Source: Actinomadura harenae
Lineage (GTDB): Bacteria > Actinomycetota > Actinomycetes > Streptosporangiales > Streptosporangiaceae
Length of the DNA stretch: 64,000 nucleotides
Direction: 5' to 3'
NCBI RefSeq assembly: GCF_003696215.1
Contig: NZ_RFFG01000048.1
Span: 1 to 64,000 of the forward strand
Below, one piece after another: positions 59,493 through 64,000 of this stretch. A program made the position numbers and the translations under genes. The notes under the pieces are model-generated. The model made no database searches, was not told where the DNA came from, and saw only the letters and a program-made list of their open reading frames with translations. Numbering within the stretch: position 1 is the first letter of the stretch; every line of letters starts with the position of its first letter.

Positions 59493-59541
59493 GAGAGCAA
59501 TGCTCTCGCGAACGACGCTCACAGTCAAGAGCAGTGCTCTC
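59493..59541 (-). promoter_or_regulatory. Twin operators overlapping the DUF2568 promoter
   Basis: GAGAGCAATGCTCTC (59493-59507) and AGAGCAGTGCTCT (59528-59540) are near-identical perfect palindromes with centres 34 bases apart, about three helical turns. On the minus strand TTGACT (complement of 59523-59528) and GAGCAT (complement of 59500-59505) are spaced 17 bases as -35 and -10, so one palindrome abuts the -35 and the other covers the -10. Confidence 0.82.
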
Positions 59542-59592
59542 GTAAGGGAATGGGCGACCCATGCCCTCAGGGAGGCCGCCGGATGGAGGGGG

Positions 59593-62500
59593 TCAGCCGT
59601 TCAGCGGCGGTGGCAGCGCCACCTGGATCTGGGTGGTCGTGCCCGAGCGGACGAGCAGACCGCGCCCGGCGGGCCCGCCCAGGGACGCGTTCCGGGGGAG
59701 CCGGAGGCCGAACAGGTCGCCGTCGTCGGGTGAGTCGACCGACAGCAGGACGCCGGAACGCGACCGCCGCGCCTCGGCGAGGAAGCCCCGGTAGCCGCGT
59801 CCGAGGTCCTCGGTGGTGCCGCCGAGGACGAGCGCGTGCTCGCCGTCGCGGGCGGTCCGCAGGACGTCCCGGAGGGCGTCGTCCAGGTCGGACTCGTCGA
59901 GCAGCTCGGCGTCGTCCACGACCACGGCGTAGCGGTGCTCGGTGCCGATCGCGTCCTCGAGGTCCTCGGGACCCGAGTCGGCGGTGAGCAGGGCGAGGAC
60001 GCCGGGCCGCCCGGCGAGCATCCGCAGCGGGGACCGGCGCGGCGTCACCAGGACGACCGGGACGAGCCCGCCCGCGACGGCCGGGTTCAGCAGCGACTCG
60101 ACGATCGTGCGGAGCGTCGTGGAGCGTCCCGAGCGGGCCGGACCCGCGACGACGAACGCCGGGCCCTCGTTCAGCAGGTCGACGCCGGCCGGGGCGAGGG
60201 TGTCGCCGCCGACGCCGACCAGCGACCAGAGCGGGGACGGCGGCAGCAGGTCCGGGTCGAGCTCCATCGCCTCCCGGTAGGTCGTCCGCACCGGCAGCTC
60301 GTCCACGTGCAGCGGACGCCGCCCGCGCGGGAGGCGGCCGTAGCGGGCGGCGGCGTCGCGCGCGACGTCCTGGAGCGCGGCGACCTGCGCCGTGCCGGAC
60401 GGGTCGTCCGCGAGCAGCCCGATCTGCGACTCGCGCGGCGGGACGCCCGGCGCGACGACCTCCAGGACGCGTCCCGGCGGCATCGCCGCGGGGACCTGGC
60501 GTTCCTGGAGCCCGGCGTAGCCGTAGTCGTTCGGGTCGGCCATCCGCAGCACCAGGCGCCGGTCGAACACCGTGGAGACCTGGCCGGTCAGGCCCGTCCG
60601 GTCGCCGGTGAAGACGGCGCGCAGCCCGACGGCCGCGCCCTCGCGCAGCAGTCGCAGCGTCATGTCGACGAGACGGCCGTAGTCGTAGGAGTCGAACGCG
60701 CCGACGAACCCCTCCCAGCGGTCCAGCAGCAGCACCATCCAGGGCAGCCGGTCGGCGGCGGCGACGGCCGCGCGCTGCTCCGACAGGGACGCGAAGCCCG
60801 CCTCGGCGAGCAGCTGCTGCCGCCGCGACACCTCCGCGCCGAGCGCGGTCAGCAGCCGCTCGCAGCGGTCGAGCTGGTCGCGGGTGACGACCGCGCCGCA
60901 GTGCGGCAGCGACACCAGCGGCAGCAGCGCCCCGGCACCGCAGTCGATCGCGTACAGGTGCGCGTCGAACGGCGAGCACGCGGCCGCGAGCGACGCCGCG
61001 AACGTGCGCAGCGCCGTCGACCGGCCGGACCGGGCCGTCCCCGCGAGGTACAGGTGGCCGCCCTTCACCAGGTCGGCGACCAGCGGCTCCCGCGACTGGA
61101 CGGACGGGAGGTCGGTCACCCCGAACGGGATCGCCGGGACGTCCACGACCGAGCCCCCGGCGGCCGTGCGCGGCTCCAGCCGGACCCGGTCCGGGAGCGG
61201 CGTCAGCCACGGCGACGGCTGCCGCCCGATGCCCGCGCGGCGCGCCGCGTCCTCGACCGCGCGGACCAGGACGGCCAGGTCGGTGACCGTCTCGCCGGAC
61301 GCGTCGTCCAGCGGCTCGCGCGGTCCCGGGAGCGGGCGGCCTAGGCCCTGCCAGCCGACGGTGTGCACGTCGGCGCGTCCGGCCGGGGAGCCCGGCGCGG
61401 GCCGCCGCCCGCCGACCCGCGCGGTCTGCACCAGGCGCGGCTCGTCCACGCCGGACCGCACGTAGCAGCGGCCCGGCGTCGCCTTCCCGATCCGCGCCGC
61501 CTCGGGCGCGTCGATCACGTCGGTGGACTCGTCCGGGTCGGTGACGCGCAGCGCGATCCGCAGGTTGGTGTTCGCGCGGATGTCCGCCGTCACCACCCCG
61601 GCCGGACGCTGCGTCGCGAGGATCAGGTGGACGCCGAGGGACCGTCCGCGCCGTCCGATGTCGACGAGCCCGGCGACGAACTCGGGCAGCTCGGCGACCA
61701 TCGCCGCGAACTCGTCGATGACCAGGACGAGGCGCGGCAGCCCCGTGCCGCCGTCCGCCTGGTAGTCGTCGATGTCCTTCGCGCCCGCGCCGAGCAGGAT
61801 CTCCTCGCGCCGCCGCAGCTCCGCCGACAGCGACTCCAGGGCGCGTTCGGTCGCGTGCCCGTCGAGGTCGGTGACCATCCCGACGGTGTGCGGGAGGCGC
61901 GCGCAGTCGGCGAACGCCGCGCCGCCCTTGTAGTCGATGAGGACGAACGTCATCTCGTCCGGCCGGTTCGCGACGGCGAGGGACGCGATCAGCGACTGGA
62001 GCAGCTCGGACTTGCCCGCGCCGGTCGTCCCGGCGACGAGCCCGTGCGGGCCGTCGTAGCGCAGGTCGACGGAGAAGGGGCCGTCCGCGCCGACCCCGAT
62101 CGGGACGCGGGTGGCGCGGCCGCCCGTCCGCTGCCAGGAGCGCAGGACGGCGTCGGCGTCGGGCTCGGGCATCGCGAGCAGGTCGAGCAGGCGCGTGCTC
62201 GCGGGGACGGCGTCCGCGGAGTCCTGCCGGGACACGTCCCGGACGGGCGCGATCGCGCGTCCGACGCGTTCGGCCCACGCGACGGGCACCCGGTCGGCGA
62301 GGACCGGGCCGACCGCGTCGAGCCCGTGGCCGCGGAGCCGGACGGCCGGGCCGTCCTCCTCGAACGCCGCCACGACGTTGCACTCCTCGGGGAGCAGCCG
62401 TTCCTCGTCGTCCACGCAGATCGCGTGGATGCCGTACTCGGCGCCGCGCGCGAGCAGCATCGGCATGCCCGGCTGGCGGCGCAGCGCCCGAGCGCCGTCC

Positions 62501-64000
62501 AGGACGACGAGGATGTTGTACGGGATCGCCTCGGGCGGTCTGCCCTGCCCGAAGAAGCTCTGCGCGGCCTGCGCGGCGCGGCGCCGCTCGCTGACCCGGA
62601 TCGCGAGTTCGGTAATACGGTGAGCGAGCGATTCCGGATCCGAACCGACGAGCGCCGTGCACTCCTCGCCCTCGCGCGGGCGCGTGTGCGGGATCCACCG
62701 CACCCAGTTCCACTCCTCGCCCGCCTCGGCGTCCGCCGTGAGGACGACGATCGCCAGGTCGCGCGGGCTGTGCAGGGCCGCGGCCTGCGCCACCAGCCAC
62801 CGGGCGAGGCCGCGTGACGCCGTCCGCGGGCCGGTGATGCCGAGCACCCCGACGTCCGGGAGGGGCAGCGAGACCGGGACGAGCCGCGCCATCGGGACCT
62901 CCGGCACCGGCGTCCCGTCCGGGCCGAGCGCGCCGCCCGCATCCGGGGCCAGGACGCGCCCGGCGCCGCTCGCGTTCGGGTTCGCGCTGGTCGCGAGGCC
63001 GCCACTGAGGCTCGACGAGGGACGGCCCGGGTGCGGCCCGTCGCTGCGGATCTCGATGAGCGCGGGCAGGTCGGCGAGGCCGAGGCGCAGGTGCAGCGCG
63101 TCCGGGTCGGTCATGCGCCGCTCCCAGAGGCGGCGGCGCGGGCCGGTCGCGGTCAGCAGGATCTCGGCCGGGTCCGGGTCGGCCTCGCGCCGCTCACGCT
63201 CGTCCTCGCGGCGCAGCCCGGCCAGGTGCTCGCCGAACGCGGCGCTCTGCGCCTCGTACTCGCGCATCGCCTTCTTGTGGGACTTGCGGCCGTACATCCG
63301 GTCGCCGATCCACTCGCCGAGCGTCATCACCGGCCACGCGAGCGCGAACAATGCCCACCACCACTGGCCCATCGCGAACGCCATGACCAGGCCGAACGCC
63401 GAGAACAGCAGCGCGCCGAACAGCCGCAGCCGCTCCTTCGGGTCACGCTCCGGACGCTTCGGGACGTCGATCCGCCGCTTCCGCACGGCGGGCCTCAGCC
63501 GCGGCGGCCGGTTGAACGCGAGCCCGCCCTCGGCGAGCGGCTCCAGGTGCGTGTCGGGGTGCGCGCTGGCGGCCAGCGCCAGGACGCTCGACCCGACGGC
63601 CAGGACGCTCCCGACCGGCCACGCCCGTTTCCCTTCGAGCGGCGTCCCGTCCAGGACGGCGTGCCCGATCGTGTGCGCGGACGGCTCGACCTCCGCGCCC
63701 TCGCGGCCGACCGAGACCCGCAGCGACACCTCCGGGACGGTCGGGTCGTCCAGCGTGAGGTCGGCGCGCGCGCCGGACCCGACCGTGATCGTCCCGAACC
63801 CGAGCCGGTGCACCGGGCCGGCCGACGGCCCGCCGACCACCCGCACCTCGACCAGCCCGGACGGCTCGGCGAGGTCGGTCGCGGCGGCCGTCCGCCGGTC
63901 GACGGCGACGACCGCGCCGTCCCGCAGCCCGCGGGCCGCGGGGGCCTGCGGGTCGAGCATCCGGCCGTCCGCCCAGAGTCCGTCGCCGCCCGCCGTGAGC
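59593..64000 (-). CDS. eccC: EccC-type FtsK/SpoIIIE ATPase of type VII secretion (5' end outside window)
   Basis: The frame is open to the right edge, with at least 1,468 residues visible. Counting from the Met at 63960: an FHA-type domain (TVGSGARADLTLDDPTVPEVSLRVSV, about 55-80), a two-span segment (LRLFGALLFSAFGLVMAFAM, WWWALFALAWPVMTLGEWIG, about 183-222), then three FtsK-like ATPase domains. Domain one has a full Walker A GTTGAGKSE (about 640) and VLVIDEFAAM; domains two and three have degenerate loops GTARSGRST (about 972) and GPARSGRST (about 1270) with LLLDRWEG and VVVDDAELL. This is the EccC layout: membrane-anchored motor that recruits WXG100 proteins. The upstream residues at the edge (LWADGRMLDPQAPAARGLRDGAV) show that the FHA/ubiquitin-like start lies beyond 64000. 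Confidence 0.92.
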   Translation of the reverse strand, partial: LTAGGDGLWADGRMLDPQAPAARGLRDGAVVAVDRRTAAATDLAEPSGLVEVRVVGGPSAGPVHRLGFGTITVGSGARADLTLDDPTVPEVSLRVSVGREGAEVEPSAHTIGHAVLDGTPLEGKRAWPVGSVLAVGSSVLALAASAHPDTHLEPLAEGGLAFNRPPRLRPAVRKRRIDVPKRPERDPKERLRLFGALLFSAFGLVMAFAMGQWWWALFALAWPVMTLGEWIGDRMYGRKSHKKAMREYEAQSAAFGEHLAGLRREDERERREADPDPAEILLTATGPRRRLWERRMTDPDALHLRLGLADLPALIEIRSDGPHPGRPSSSLSGGLATSANPNASGAGRVLAPDAGGALGPDGTPVPEVPMARLVPVSLPLPDVGVLGITGPRTASRGLARWLVAQAAALHSPRDLAIVVLTADAEAGEEWNWVRWIPHTRPREGEECTALVGSDPESLAHRITELAIRVSERRRAAQAAQSFFGQGRPPEAIPYNILVVLDGARALRRQPGMPMLLARGAEYGIHAICVDDEERLLPEECNVVAAFEEDGPAVRLRGHGLDAVGPVLADRVPVAWAERVGRAIAPVRDVSRQDSADAVPASTRLLDLLAMPEPDADAVLRSWQRTGGRATRVPIGVGADGPFSVDLRYDGPHGLVAGTTGAGKSELLQSLIASLAVANRPDEMTFVLIDYKGGAAFADCARLPHTVGMVTDLDGHATERALESLSAELRRREEILLGAGAKDIDDYQADGGTGLPRLVLVIDEFAAMVAELPEFVAGLVDIGRRGRSLGVHLILATQRPAGVVTADIRANTNLRIALRVTDPDESTDVIDAPEAARIGKATPGRCYVRSGVDEPRLVQTARVGGRRPAPGSPAGRADVHTVGWQGLGRPLPGPREPLDDASGETVTDLAVLVRAVEDAARRAGIGRQPSPWLTPLPDRVRLEPRTAAGGSVVDVPAIPFGVTDLPSVQSREPLVADLVKGGHLYLAGTARSGRSTALRTFAASLAAACSPFDAHLYAIDCGAGALLPLVSLPHCGAVVTRDQLDRCERLLTALGAEVSRRQQLLAEAGFASLSEQRAAVAAADRLPWMVLLLDRWEGFVGAFDSYDYGRLVDMTLRLLREGAAVGLRAVFTGDRTGLTGQVSTVFDRRLVLRMADPNDYGYAGLQERQVPAAMPPGRVLEVVAPGVPPRESQIGLLADDPSGTAQVAALQDVARDAAARYGRLPRGRRPLHVDELPVRTTYREAMELDPDLLPPSPLWSLVGVGGDTLAPAGVDLLNEGPAFVVAGPARSGRSTTLRTIVESLLNPAVAGGLVPVVLVTPRRSPLRMLAGRPGVLALLTADSGPEDLEDAIGTEHRYAVVVDDAELLDESDLDDALRDVLRTARDGEHALVLGGTTEDLGRGYRGFLAEARRSRSGVLLSVDSPDDGDLFGLRLPRNASLGGPAGRGLLVRSGTTTQIQVALPPPLNG

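Noticed and set aside
59567..62800. A second long minus-strand frame overlapping eccC
   Set aside because: Its product is an Arg/Gly/Pro-rich shadow; the neighbouring frame has Walker motifs and domain order of EccC.
59593..64000. DNA translocase FtsK
   Set aside because: An N-terminal FHA domain, three serial ATPase domains and no gamma DNA-binding domain point to EccC.

Overview
The window is a very GC-rich (visibly well above 70% G+C) actinomycete chromosome segment with densely packed, strand-switching genes, GTG/TTG starts and C- or G-ending codons. Monomeric NADP isocitrate dehydrogenase, a DUF3017 gene beside folD, LpdA-type quinone reductase, WXG100/type VII secretion genes and a biotin-dependent acyl-CoA carboxylase alpha chain all point to Actinobacteria. 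A filamentous Streptosporangiales/Thermomonosporaceae-like genome is my inference, not something the sequence proves. No tRNA, rRNA, insertion sequence, phage or CRISPR array was seen.

Layout. 1-7.4 kb: end of an unidentified proline-rich protein, a DUF4190-type membrane protein, purN-purH, a GNAT acetyltransferase, a ZTP-type riboswitch ahead of folD, an FHA/LuxR-HTH regulator and a DUF3017 membrane protein: one-carbon and purine synthesis. 7.6-11.2 kb: icd and mdh (TCA cycle), each with a strong terminator. 11.3-15.9 kb: an HSP90-family ATPase translationally coupled to a 906-residue TPR protein. 16-26.6 kb: secreted protein, galE-galK, trpS with an overlapping 2H phosphoesterase, YihY/BrkB membrane protein, D,D-carboxypeptidase, a GCS2-type ligase and an M20 amidohydrolase. 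27-34.1 kb: BMP lipoprotein, ABC ATPase, two permeases, cytidine deaminase and thymidine phosphorylase, i.e. nucleoside uptake and breakdown. Adenosine deaminase (40 kb), a phosphohexomutase/phosphopentomutase-like enzyme and purine nucleoside phosphorylase (42-44 kb) extend the same theme. Between them sit an Rpn-like nuclease-family gene, a divergent TetR / FMN-reductase / DHA2 exporter module with a symmetrical operator, and a secreted S15 peptidase. 44.4-51 kb: gamma-glutamylcyclotransferase-like protein, lpdA, DUF5313, a TPM-like membrane protein, accA-type carboxylase and the zinc-free L31 gene with a Zur-like site. 51.2-56 kb: a secreted Pro-rich protein and a WXG100 locus (two WXG proteins, a 718-residue partner, a lipoprotein, a PLDc_N protein). 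56-59 kb: MerR regulator, methyltransferase and MFS exporter. 59.1-64 kb: DUF2568 protein under twin operators, and an EccC-type FtsK/SpoIIIE ATPase running off the right edge.

How it fits together. Most of the window is core metabolism. The parts that look least conventional are the HSP90-TPR pair, the WXG100 module whose large protein changes codon usage part-way, several palindromic operators, and a recurring pattern: at least eight gene ends carry short tandem repeats (11, 12, 13, 17 or 27 bp period) at or just after the stop codon, in several cases repeating the last codons and the stop itself.
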